A stretch of DNA of 64,000 bases from Cerioporus squamosus (taxonomy: Eukaryota > Basidiomycota > Agaricomycetes > Polyporales > Polyporaceae): NCBI GenBank assembly GCA_022592435.1, contig JABYQS010000008.1:186001-250000 (forward strand). Direction: 5' to 3'. Each line of letters starts with the position of its first letter. The stretch's first letter is position 1. Below the pieces are notes generated by a model, which saw only the letters and a list, made by a program, of their open reading frames with translations, had not been told where the DNA came from and made no database searches. The position numbers were made by a program, and so were the translations under genes. Below are positions 1 to 10,748 of this stretch, in pieces.

Positions 1-3000
1 CGAGTCAGGGAGCGCAGGGGCCGACGCTGAAGCCAGTCCGCCCTCATCCCGCCACCACTTGATGAACCAGACCGCGGCCCGCGACGTGTCCGGGATGCCG
101 CCGCGTTTCAGCATGCACAGCCGCTTCGCGAGGAGGGCGAGGAATTCGTGCACGTCCAGCAGCGGCTGGGATCCCGGCGGAAGCAACTGCAGATAAGCAG
201 GAGCTGCGCGATGGACGGATAGAAGATAGCGTGGGAGTCGAGAGGGGTCAAATTTCCGTCAAACGGGAGCAGGTGCCGGGGGCTGGCTCACCGACAGGGT
301 CCAGGACATTCAGTCGATACAGCAAATACGAGGCGAGCGCCTCCGTGTCGTAGAGACCCTCTTTGATTCCGGCTGTTCCCGTTCGCCGCAAGTTCAGTGA
401 GCGTACGTGAGCGATCGGTGTTCGCGAAGCAGGGGTGGTCAACTGACCTATAAGCGCAAGCTTCACGCCTCTCTCCGCTCCTCTCATGCCATTCCCGAGG
501 AAGGGAAGCATGACCCCTGGCGAGTCATAGGCGTAGACCAGAGGGTCCACGGAGAGCTTCAGACGCGTCGAGAGCACGCGCGTCATGCCGGGCTGCGCAG
601 AGGTCCGGAGCGCTTTCGGCGTTGCTAGCATGGGGCAGAACGTCGGCGTGAGTAAGTACGCCGACCACGTAAAGATGAACTTACGTCCGGCTATTCCTAT
701 GTTCCTAAGCGCGTTCAACAGGGTCGACTTCCCAACGTTGGGCATGCCGACCACCAGAACGTTAAGCTCGAGCCTGTTCGGGTGCTGTTTCGCGATGTCT
801 GCGTATCACGGATAAATCGCGCCGCGACGGCACGGAGAGAGAGCGGAGACATACTGACTAGGAGCTGGCTCAACGCCTTGATGTCTCGCGTGTGATTCCA
901 CGAGGCGAAGAATGTTCTTTGGTCGGGATACTTTGCTGCCATCGCTCGCTGAAACGGCTGCGCGAGAAGTTCCGTCAGCGACATGTGAACGCAGAACGTC
1001 GGGCACGGACCTTGACGCCCCACTCAGGAACCAGATCGCGTTTGCTGAAGACCACAACACGCTCACAGACGGACATGTTGCTAGGACCAGCAGTCGGAGC
1101 TGCGGAGAAAGGACTGGGAGGTGGTACCGCCCCTCGTTCGCGACGCCACTTCTGGAGTACACCTGTAGAGAGAGAGGGAGAGAGAGACAGTCAAAACGTC
1201 GTCTAGCACCGCCGCAAATGACACGGAACGTCAAAGAGGATGAACAGCTGATAAGCAGCGGGTGTTGCTAGTGCAATGGGATCTTATGCGGGTCAGCGAT
1301 GCACGGCGTCCCAAGGGGAAGGGACATCATCCAGAGGTATTCACGATCCGCGTGAAGCATTTGAAGGGGCAAGTACTCCGGCAAGCGAGAGCTACTGCGG
1401 CGGGAGTATGTCCACCGCCTACGGCTGTTTTCACGCCAACTTCTCGTAACCAGTAGAAATTCGTCTCTCCGTGGCTGCGCCTAGAAACACGGGAAATGGA
1501 AGCCAGCCATATCTGCGCGGCAACCAGCCATGACGACCGTCGAGAGACCCCGTATATGGCAGGCTGCCTTCTGCCTCGTACAGCCTTGGTGAACATCACC
1601 AGTTGAGGGCCCTCTCTCATGCGCGGACGACAACACGTCACGCGGTAATACGTTCTGGTAACGTCGACAGGACCCCCACAGTGGTTTGGAAGACTCATCA
1701 GAAGATATCTTCTGATAGCGCCTGACGCTACGTCAGGATGCCAGAGTTACAGCGTCCAACGGCTCGTCGTATTGAAGTTCAATATCAACGGGTGCAATAA
1801 GCGCTGTCACGCGAGCCTGAGCATCGTTCAGGTATGGCATCGTCGAGACGTGGCCAGGCGGTGGTACGCTCGCGCGTCAAGGCAGATTTCACAGACTGCG
1901 ACCGGTGCATCTGTGCTGTTCTGTGCTGTTGCCACGGCAGAGCGGTCGGGCGGTGACTATTCGACGGATAGGGAGGGAATGGCGGACAGCTTTCCTGTCC
2001 TCGAGGCCCGCACGGGGCGCGGATCCGCAGCGGTCAATTTCCAGCTCTACCACCCGGACGTGGGTACCTCTCCGTTTCCGAGAGCGGACGGCCTAACGCT
2101 GAGCGGACGAGGCAGATGGACGGTCCTCCCCGATGGATCGGAAGGTAGCGTGATAGCTCCAGATTCACCAGGCAGACAAGGCCAGTGTCACTGCGTGTAG
2201 ACAGGGCTGCCTGCCACGGGATGAAGTCGAGGCAGAGTTTACCAGGACGTGCTCCGTCAAGGCCGAACTAGGGAATATGAAGATCTAACGGTGGCATCTC
2301 TGCCTCGCCATGTCAAGATATCCAAGTGCCCCGGGACATGCTACTGACGCTGTGTCGCCTGTCTAGGTGAGGTAGCAACCGCCACAGCGTCTCGACAGCC
2401 TGCCGCAGCAAGGCTCACTGATATGTTCAAGCTCAAGAGAATTTGATGCATTGAAAGCGATGACCATGCCTCTAAGGGGCCCGCATATCCCACAAGAATG
2501 GAAACCGTCCGACACTGGCATACTGCTTCGCGTCATGGACGCAGCGATCGCGGCCACGTCTTGGCCGCCTAGCCTGCCCGTCCGGGACGTGCTAGGCAGT
2601 GAATCAGGGACCCGTCTAGAAGGCACGTCAAGTGAGACACAGACGCATAGGATGTCCGCACGCAGCACAGCTGTTCCAACTATCATGTGCTGCACGCCAC
2701 AGCCCAGACGACTACGCCCCACCGTACATGGAAACGTCGAGCTCCGCCAGTCGGAGTCTCAAAACCGCCATCCTGCGGGTCGTCGCTCTCCCCACGGTCG
2801 GGGGTCGCTGCCTGGAAGTCGCGTCGAAGGCTCGGGAGAAGACTCGAAAGGAACGCACCTTCGAAGTTCCGGTTGATGCTCGTCAGCGGGAGGCGAGCAT
2901 CCCGCAGTTCGAGCACGACGTCTGTCTTGTTGAGCAGCGTCGGCAGCATGCGCTGGAACTGCAGCATGTGTCCCGGGAACCATGACGGGGGCACGGGCAG

Positions 3001-3027
3001 CGCGGGGAACGGAATGTGCGTCAGCAT
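1..3027 (-). CDS. MTG1: Mitochondrial ribosome-associated GTPase (MTG1 family), 3' end beyond window
   Basis: Circularly permuted YlqF/MTG1-type GTPase, which in this family helps mitochondrial ribosome assembly at the inner membrane. Seven exons join with constant phase 1: 2859-3027, 1011-1162, 855-957, 685-798, 448-624, 292-372 and 1-203, continuing past the left edge. The start at 3027 is chosen because WFPGHM follows about 16 residues later, as is usual for the family. Visible motifs in permuted order are VVLELRDARLPLTSIN (exon 1), the G4 motif SKRD (exon 2), the P-loop GMPNVGKST (exon 4), PGMTR (G2 region) and the G3 motif DSPGVM (exon 5). The final exon carries the C-terminal helical part with AAVWFIKWW. 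Oddity: intron 1 is about 1.7 kb while the others are 50-90 nt. Family assignment is firm; mitochondrial targeting is inferred from the family. Confidence 0.92.
1163..2858 (-). other. Inflated first intron of MTG1 (about 1.7 kb)
   Basis: The intron is bounded by a GTGCGT donor at 2858 and a pyrimidine-rich CTCTCTCTACAG acceptor ending at 1163. The split Gly codon is restored exactly across it. Introns elsewhere in this gene are 50-90 nt, so roughly 1.6 kb has probably been inserted. No long ATG-initiated frame with a recognisable domain is visible, and I saw no terminal repeats by eye. An old, decayed insertion is the simplest reading. Confidence 0.6.
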
Positions 3028-4623
3028 GGCGTGCGATTTCCTGCACGCGCCGAGTCCACGTCGCTGGCGTCGGCTTTTGTGAGGCAGCGGTCGGAGTGTC
3101 CCAAGGCAGCCTGTGTCGGTGACCAATTTTTCCCTGCGTGCTTGCGCTACTTCCGCGACGTGGAAGCTGGTGGGTCGGGATGTACCAGGATTCGCTGGAC
3201 GTGTGGGCAGGTGGCGGTGAGGGACGAAGATGTGGCGGGGCGCCCATGGAGGCGCACCCGTTGACCCATATTTGGCAATGGCGCCTACCATGTCACACCC
3301 ACCTTTTGGGATGTCACGTAGGAACCACCACCCGCCGGCTGAGAGAATTCATCGTATCCGGGTGATATCTGACGCGAACTGAGACCGGAGTGTAGAGAGT
3401 AAAACCCTTGAAGTTACTACTAGGCTGACTCCCCCAATTTTTTTTCAAGCGATTTTGTTGCCAGCTGTCGGGCCATACACCGGCAGCCGCGGGCATTCTC
3501 TTGAACCTCGGGGACAGACAGCGGATATGCAATGCCACTAGAACGCCCATAGTGAGACCTGACTCTCCCCTGTCCCACCTAGAGGTCCCAGTCAGCATCT
3601 GACTCCTCGCGAGTCATGATTCAAGCTAACGAACGTTCCTAGCATCAGCCAACGAAGCTGGGTGGGCAGAAGCATTCCCGGTAGGTATTCCTGTCCGCTC
3701 TAGCTCCGACATCTGTCACTTCCTCGCAGTATGGAAGCGACAGACCTGGGACTGGAAACCTAGCCCGAACGCGAGACGGAGTACGACGACGTGACGGAAG
3801 CGGTCGCGCGCCAGGCGCCAAAACAGCGCGCGGAGCTGAAAGCTGAGATTGGCTCGCGCTCCCAGTGAATCTCGGCACCCCGCAGCCTGGCGCGCCCGTG
3901 CCTCATCCGCGCTCGCGTCGCGCGAGGAAGCATGTTCAAGCAACTGAGAAGAGGCGACAAGGACGCGGCTCACGCGTACACTGTGGACTGTGTGAGTAGG
4001 CGTGCGGCGCGAGTGCGGCGGCCGCGCGATATGATCGCGCAGGCACGATCGGTGCGATCCTATGTTCGATCGGGATGGTGCCGACCGTCTGCGCGCGCGG
4101 TGACGCGGGTGGGGTTGGTGGCTACAAGTCGAACCACCTACGTATGAGGAGGCACCACGACTCGGAGGCAATAGCCACGTCGCACGCAGTCGGGCTCCGT
4201 GGCGAGGGAGAGTGACCAAGAAATAACCATGTTGGACTTCACATAGCGGCGGCGACATATGTATACAAGAGATTTCATGAGCCTACGATGCCCTACTACT
4301 AGCCGGCAAGACCCTAGCGACGTGTGCACAGGAACGAGCATGATCAAGAATCCAACCCAGAAGAAAAGTGGTTTGCCACAACGTATGTACCGCGAACGGG
4401 GGAATAAGGGAGCCGTGGAATATAGGCGAGCTTGGTATGTGTAGGTGGTTGGAAAGGAGGGAGGAAGCACGACGGTAACTGGAGATAACTGGGAGCGCAA
4501 GAGAGGCAGGAGAAAACGCACAAAGATTTACGACAAGCGAGAGACAGCACTGGTTGATTACGAACACCTGCGGCGGGTATGAGCAGGATCCAACCGCTAG
4601 TGGTGGCGAGAGACGTACCACAC
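3028..4623. other. Intergenic region between MTG1 start and the next minus-strand gene
   Basis: This should hold the MTG1 promoter and the 3' region of the minus-strand gene ending at 4624. A CG-rich stretch around 3770-4110 opens several frames in both directions, including an ATG-started minus frame at 3716-4258. Its Arg/Ser/His-rich composition looks like a composition artefact. Nothing here is recognisable as a conserved gene. Confidence 0.4.
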
Positions 4624-5362
4624 TTACACCCAACCCTCCCTGCCTGCCGCGACGGCATCGAAGCTCTTTCCGCTACGCGTCTTCCTCTCCGGGAGGACTT
4701 GGATGCGGTCGAGGTTGATGAGCTTCTCCGACGGCGGAGGCGAACCCTCAACCCAGCCCTTCCAACCCTTGCGCGCAGCAGGGCCGCTTCTTTCTCTCCC
4801 TCTTGTGCGGTGGCTCGCCCGTCTCGACGCTCTGGCCACGGTCGGTGAGGTCGTCGCCGTCGTCGGGCGTGTACGGACGCTTGGAAGAGGTGGCGGAAGT
4901 ACGCGACGAGATGGACGGGCCCGGGGTGGTGGGCGGCGATGGCATCGGCGGCGGCGAGAACGACGCGGAGCGTTGGAGGCTTGGTATTACGATCTGGGGC
5001 CGTGCCTGCCAGAAGGACGATGCCTGCGCGCGAGGGACGGGCACCGACGCGTGCTTGGGCGCGATGGCGGCGGGCGTCGCGTTGGACGACGACGCGACGG
5101 GTGGGGCGGGCTTCTCCGCGACCTTGGCGGCGGCCTTGACGCGTTTTTTCTCCTGCTTCTCCTTCTCCCGCTCCTGCTCGCGCTCGCGCTTCTCCTTGCG
5201 CTCGCGTTTCTTCTCCCTCCGGACCTGGATCTCCTCCTCGGTTTGTTTGGGCATGGGGACGCCGTTCAGCAGACTCGTGAGAACGTCGCGGGCAGGACGC
5301 TCGTCGAAAACACCAGCAAGAACAGAAGTCGCAGTCCGGCGTCGTTTGGAGGGATAGGACAT
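4624..5362 (-). CDS. Basic coiled-coil protein of unknown function, with an apparent frame break
   Basis: I do not recognise a named family. The start at 5362 gives an N-terminus MSYPSKRRRT followed by a hydrophobic patch with FDERPARDVLTSLLNG. Residues about 40-85 form a highly charged Glu/Arg/Lys coiled coil. A Pro/Ser-rich linker leads to a basic patch KRERKKRP. The first frame then stops at 4748, but the next frame continues with ARKGWKGWVEG, a Ser/Pro stretch, EKLINLDRIQVLPERKTRSG and a stop at 4624. That composition looks like a genuine conserved tail. Removing one base near 4780-4790 would join the two parts, and no GT-AG intron of reasonable length fits there. The basic clusters suggest a nuclear location (inference). 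It could be a real frameshift or an assembly error. Confidence 0.65.
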
Positions 5363-8300
5363 GGAGGAGGGGATGGTGGTGGTTGGGGGGAAAGAAGGAC
5401 GGCAGACGGGGCGTGGAGAGATATAAGCTGTTGTATTCTGCTGTTGCGGCAATATGCGACGCCAATTCGAGTATATAGCTTACGTAATGCATGGAAGGTT
5501 CTATCTGCCGCTTCCGCCTGGGATGGCCAATCTGATCCCAATCTGGACTCGGACGGCTTTTGTTCTCGTGCATTCCTCGCCGCCCGGGCTCAGCTTGCTC
5601 CAGAACCACCACCATCGCCTCCTGCCCCGTCGCGCTCGTCGCTGCACGTCGTCGCGGCTGCCACGCCCGCACGCCAGCACTCGCCCCTGTCTCGCTGATC
5701 TACCACTCGCCCGGAAAGTTGGGGGGTCCGTCGCTCGTCTTCTGTCTTCCGTGGCGTGGCAGACTAGCTGCGTATGGCTCGTACGCCTCCCGCAAATAGC
5801 CCAAAATTAAGTTGAGCGTGTGCTGCTCGTGCCGGCATCAGATGCCGCGCGTGTTTCACTGCCCCCTTCTCGTCGCCGCGTACCCACAGCATGCCTTATG
5901 TGGTTCCGAACCCCACCGACTAGCCACCGTTCCCTTCCCGTCCCCCACTTCCTGCCCCAGCGGCCGAGCCCGGACAAAGGCATCCCAATTGCAATTACCC
6001 CCGCGGCTTCGCCCTTCTTTTGTTGTTGATCATCCCATGATATATCAGGTTTGGACGGAGCTCGGTTCGGAGCTGCGCTCCCACGCCAGCTCGCCCCTTT
6101 TATGCGCTGGTTTGTCCCGTACAATGCACCCTTTCAGCCCCTTCAAGCTCAGCGAATGCGTGATCGAGCGGCCCTCCGCCTGCGGTCCTCGCTTACCACA
6201 ATGGCACTGCGCCTCGTGTCGTCCCGTCACGGACACAACACGTACAAGGAAGGACCGATCGCATCCGGGCGATGTGTCGATAACGCAGGCATCCTAGCAT
6301 GCGATAACATCCCAGCCCGTTCCTCGACACAGACCGCACTGGACGGCTCAATGGGCCCCCGTCATCAGGCCATCATCTGTCTTCCATAAGTGTGGGATAC
6401 TCAGGGTCCTGCCAGCACATGACTTATCGCAGCAAATCCACATTTACAGCGCACCATATTCGCTTTTCCCTGCCCAGGCGCGCCTGCCGGCCGAATCATC
6501 GCGAAGGCTGGCCCTCGTGCTAATCGCATGCTTCCTAGGGCCCCTCTCCCACCAGCGGGAGCACGTTCTTCGTATGGGGCAGCCCACGGTCAGTTGTCAG
6601 AGCGGCCAGAATGCCTCCGTCGACGGTAGCGGATTAGAAGTCGGTCGTTGCCGTGAGTTCGGAAGGAGGCCCGACTCGCACGACACAGCCCCGAACCTGC
6701 TCCATGTCCGCTCTACGACCCCAACCCCGTCCTCAACCCCATCTGTCCTGCTCGATATCCCACAAATCGATCTAGGCTCTACTTCTGGCGCTGTGCGTAA
6801 TAGCGACACGAGGACCCGTACGTCTCAAGAACGATCTGCGACAGTGCGTTTCCCACCCATCCCGCGCGTGGGTGTATGGCACAACCGCGCCCTCGGAGCC
6901 ACGGCTGATCCAGCAACTCGCTTACCGAACGACTCCGCGCCGCCACCGCTGGACTTGCGCTAGCCACCTTCGGACAATGCTGCCTACGCACTCGCCGTGA
7001 CGTGTCGTTCAAGTCAGTAAACCTTCTCAGACTCCCCGTTTCAGCGACGTCGCTTATCGGATTCAATCCCAGCTGGCGACTCCAAGCGTGCACACGTCGT
7101 GCGTGTTCGCTTAGGCGAACTTACGTTCAATTCGGTGCACCCACAACTGCACAGGTTGGTTGGTCAGTTCAGTGGGTGTTTGTTCCCCTTGGCTGTCGAC
7201 CTAGCTAACGGACGCGTAGCTACTTGGCGCACCCAGGATGACGACGGTCTGGAGGCGCGGATTCCCACGTACCTCCGGCAAAGCAGTTGCGGCGTCGGTC
7301 TTCCGCTCTCTAGAATGCAGAGCCCCTGCCGCCCGGTTGCAAACGTCGCAATCCAACGTCCTATTCGACCGCTCGCTTCTAGCGCATTCCTACCACATGC
7401 CTGGCGGGGCCGACCGACTTCCCCGCCTTGGAAGCGCTTGAGCGCCTACCCGACCGCATTGTTCTCCAGGGTCGTCGTGAGGTTGTAGCTTTTGTTTATG
7501 CAGTCCCTAGAGTGCGTTGTTGACGATACAATGGCCCGCAGCGCGTCAAGGCCGACAATGCATGTCATGACAACCAAAGTGCTTTGCGCTCTCAAGGTCT
7601 CCTAGGCCCGGCTATTCGTGCCACCCGGATGTTGTAGCCGCTCACCATCCTCCCAACTTGCGCGCCTGTGTCCGGAAATACGCTGCAAGTCTTGTGGCCG
7701 CGCCTCACACCGATCTCATATATGCCAAAGACCGGACGGCGTGGTCAGACCACCGTGCCCATCCTCGCTGCTGGAGGTCGCCTCTGTCCACCACGACGGT
7801 CGGCGACCGAGCTACGGTGATAAACAATATCCGCTGTTGATCTGCTCGTGAGCGGCCCTGTCTACGGCCCTCTCCGCTGGCACGCTGACGGCTCCGTGAC
7901 AGCTCCTGCCAGCAGGTGTGTTGCCCACTGGGTGACCGGCGTTCCTACCGTTAAACTCGGTTGACTGGTCGTCCTCTCGGTGCGATCAGCCATCAAGTAG
8001 TACGTGACGCGTCCTTCAGGCGTTCACAAAATAATTGCCGCATACAGACAATAGCTCCTCTGCCTCTCCGCGTGGTACTCGGTGTGCGGAGGAAGCAGAG
8101 GAGTCGGGCGATAGCACGCCACCCCAGCGAGGTTTCGCGCCACTTCATTTCGGGCCCGCTTTATTCTTTCGTCGGCGTTTGGGAGGCTTGCCGCACGCTC
8201 GTGTCGCTGTTGCGACAGTACAATGACCTCACTGTGAGCGACCAGGCAGCTCGCCACCCCTGTGAAGCCGCGCGCCACAAAGTCGCCAGCTTGTTCCCTA

Positions 8301-10533
8301 GCAAGGGAGTACGTCCCGTTCTCCCTTCCGGCACGGAAGACAGGAATCCAGAGCCTGCCACCGGGCGTCCCGCTTCCTGCGCCATGGCTAGACTCTCGTC
8401 CCCCTGCGCGACAATCACACTGCTTCTGACAATTTACCTTCCGGATGTCAGCTCTACCGCTACAGCGACTCGGTCCCGCCCCCCGAACGTGTCCGAATTT
8501 ACGGTGTGGTAATTGAGCTACCACGCCGTGTTCGCGTGGTGTCAGCGTCGGGCAGTAGGCAAAGAATACCCTGCGAGCTGCTGTCTCCCCGCTGATCCGT
8601 TGTCCATTAATACGCCTGCTTCATCGCTGATGTATTGGCAGGAGGCGAGCTGCCGCGGTAGACTGGCTATTGACGCCGTGCTCGCTGTCGATTGCACGCA
8701 TTGGCACAGCCGTCCCTGAGACATGTTGCCGCCGTGGCTTGAGACTCATTGGTTGTTCAACAGGTGCCTGCTTGTCCCGAGGATGACGCCTCGAATGAAC
8801 CATAATAGGACCGACCAGTCACCTTGCTGCGGCGTCTACGAGTGGCTACTACCTCGCGAGGCGGTACGGAGCATGACTCGGACTACGACGGATCGCCTCG
8901 AGCGAGCGACTCTATAGCCCGGATATATGGTACAGTCCTCTTTTTCCACCAGCGACTTGTTCCCAAGACTCACCAGTCCTCTCCCGACCACAATACAGAA
9001 TCCTTCTCGCGGAGACAGCGATGCTACACCAATTAGCACGGCGATGTCACCTACAGACCCGCTGGACAAAGGAACTATGTCCGGACCGACATCGGTACGA
9101 TTGTTCTAACCATCACGGACATAGGCGCTTCCTCTCGCATCCCTGGGGTAAAAATCTTCATCCGCTCGCGGCGTACTGCACGCCGGAAGATCGATCAAGC
9201 TCGGCGCCCACGACGACTCGGAATGGTCGGCGAACTCAATCGACCTCCGGCCTGGCCTTACAACGGTGCATGGTGCTGCGCGATCTTCTGCACGCAGGCG
9301 TCGACAGCACTGCTAGTCCTCTTCAAGCTTAGCATTCCGGCTTGCTAGCCAAATCTTGAAGATAATGCATGGCATCCAAAGGCGCTACGCCCGCGCAGAT
9401 CACTGCTACAGTGAGCGGTGGGCACTCGCGCCGCCCAGTGGCGGCTCCAACCCACCATGGTCGTCAAGTGGGGACAATTCGTCGATTGCGCCGCTGGTTC
9501 CTGGACGACGACGCCGGGCTACTCCATAGAGACCGGTGGCTATCGACACGGTCGTCATCGAGCCCCGCGCTAGCTCTCGAGCGCGGAGGTTGCCCCGCAC
9601 GTCCTGACGCAGCCTATCCGTCGAACGGTGCTGGAAGGATCCGGGCAGCGGTCTCAAGCTCTCATGCACCCCGCTATGGCTGCTGGCGACACACGATGTC
9701 AAGGGTGCTCCTTTCGTTAGGCCCAGCTGTCAAGGCTGCTCCAGCGACAGAAGACGACGTGGAAGTCGCAGATCTGCGGGGCACCCCGGCAGACGGCCAG
9801 CGGCACGGGGGCCAGGTATGGAATCGGCGGACATGGCTTCATCCGCCAGATAGAATCCCCGCTTCCCATCCTCCGCCACACCCATGACGCCCGCTGATCC
9901 CGGGCGTCCGCCTGCGGGACTCGAACACGAGAAGCCTGGGGAACCTGGGGTCGCGGCGAGCAAGGATTGTAGGGTCCAGCAGCGTTCCCTGCCTGCTCGC
10001 GCGTGCTGCCAGTGCCATGAATACCCCGCGGCCGCCTGACCAGCAGCGCGGTGCTCTAGGCCCCTCGGCGGAAGCCTTCTTTTTGCGAGACAGCTGTCAA
10101 AGTGTATTTCTGAATGGCGAAGGTGAGCTGCGACTAATCAGAAGCTCGCCCTCCGCGTAAGTTCAAGTCCCGTCCGCCCGCGTTTGCGCCGCAAGAGGGT
10201 GAGGGCGACTTCCCGGTTCGAGTGAGTAGTCATCTCCATTGCGAGATGGCGGGGGTGGGATGCCTCGCGGACAGGCAGTCGCTGCAACTCGACTGAGAGT
10301 GAGTTCTGTATCCAACAACGTCTTCGATGTCACGGCGGCGGGCCGGGCAGAAGGTTCTGCATCAGGCCTTGCCATGCATTTTACAGCTTCGTGATGTGCA
10401 GAATGGTGGTCGTTTATTGCCATTACCCATGTAACCTAATTTATCCCAAGGATGTAACCCAATTCATCCCAAGGATCGTCAGTCTTGAGATAACAGATGA
10501 AGGAGAGAAAAATACAACATGCTGATCCTCGAA
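5363..10533. other. Gene-poor region of about 5.2 kb
   Basis: The first part, near 5363-5700, should hold the promoter of the minus-strand gene starting at 5362. Beyond that, frames are short, many lack an ATG, and none shows a conserved domain. I looked for reverse transcriptase, integrase, transposase and aspartic protease motifs in the translated frames and saw none. The stretch ends at a tRNA gene, a frequent insertion target for retroelements, so a heavily decayed element is possible but not shown. Confidence 0.4.
10431..10476. repeat. Two tandem copies of a 23-bp repeat beside tRNA-Thr
   Basis: Copy 1 is 10431-10453 and copy 2 is 10454-10476, both of the form GTAACCYAATTYATCCCAAGGAT written here with ambiguity codes in two parts: GTAACCYAAT then TYATCCCAAGGAT. 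They differ only at two positions, both C/T. They lie about 60 bp downstream of the 3' end of the tRNA-Thr, which is on the opposite strand. Confidence 0.85.
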
Positions 10534-10613
10534 TTCCCATTAGCCGACTCGAACGACTGACCTCGTCATAGCAGCATACTAGTGACGCGCTCTACCAACT
10601 GAGCTAAACGGGA
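10534..10613 (-). tRNA. tRNA-Thr (anticodon AGU) with a 7-nt intron
   Basis: Read on the minus strand, the acceptor stem TCCCGTT pairs with AATGGGA (one G-U). The D arm is GCTCAGTTGGTAGAGC and carries the A box. The anticodon stem CGTCA/TGACG encloses a 14-nt loop, explained as a 7-nt loop with anticodon AGT plus an intron of about 7 nt at the canonical position after base 37. The variable loop is AGGTC and the T arm is AGTCG-TTCGAGT-CGGCT. Discriminator base A is at 10534. The fold is complete; the exact intron limits are inferred. Confidence 0.88.
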
Positions 10614-10748
10614 GTTAGGAGTTGTACCCACCAGCATCTGATCATCAGACGCCGCCGAGGCGGCCGATATGGGAGAGGCCCTTGGCAGGCGGACGGGCGG
10701 GCCTTGTCCCCTGCAGCCATTTTCTCAGACGCACCGCAGCGGCCATCC

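Noticed and set aside
3716..4258. 180-codon ATG-started minus frame
   Set aside because: It lies in a CG-rich patch where several frames are open; composition is Arg/Ser/His-rich with no motif or splice structure.
4703..5698. 331-codon plus-strand frame rich in Gly/Arg/Leu
   Set aside because: It is the antisense of the Glu/Arg/Lys coiled coil of the minus-strand gene at 4624-5362; the Leu-rich runs are complementary codons, not membrane helices.
9900..10000. Possible tRNA suggested by a TTCGAGTCCC-like T loop on the minus strand
   Set aside because: The T stem does not pair and no acceptor or D arm fits.
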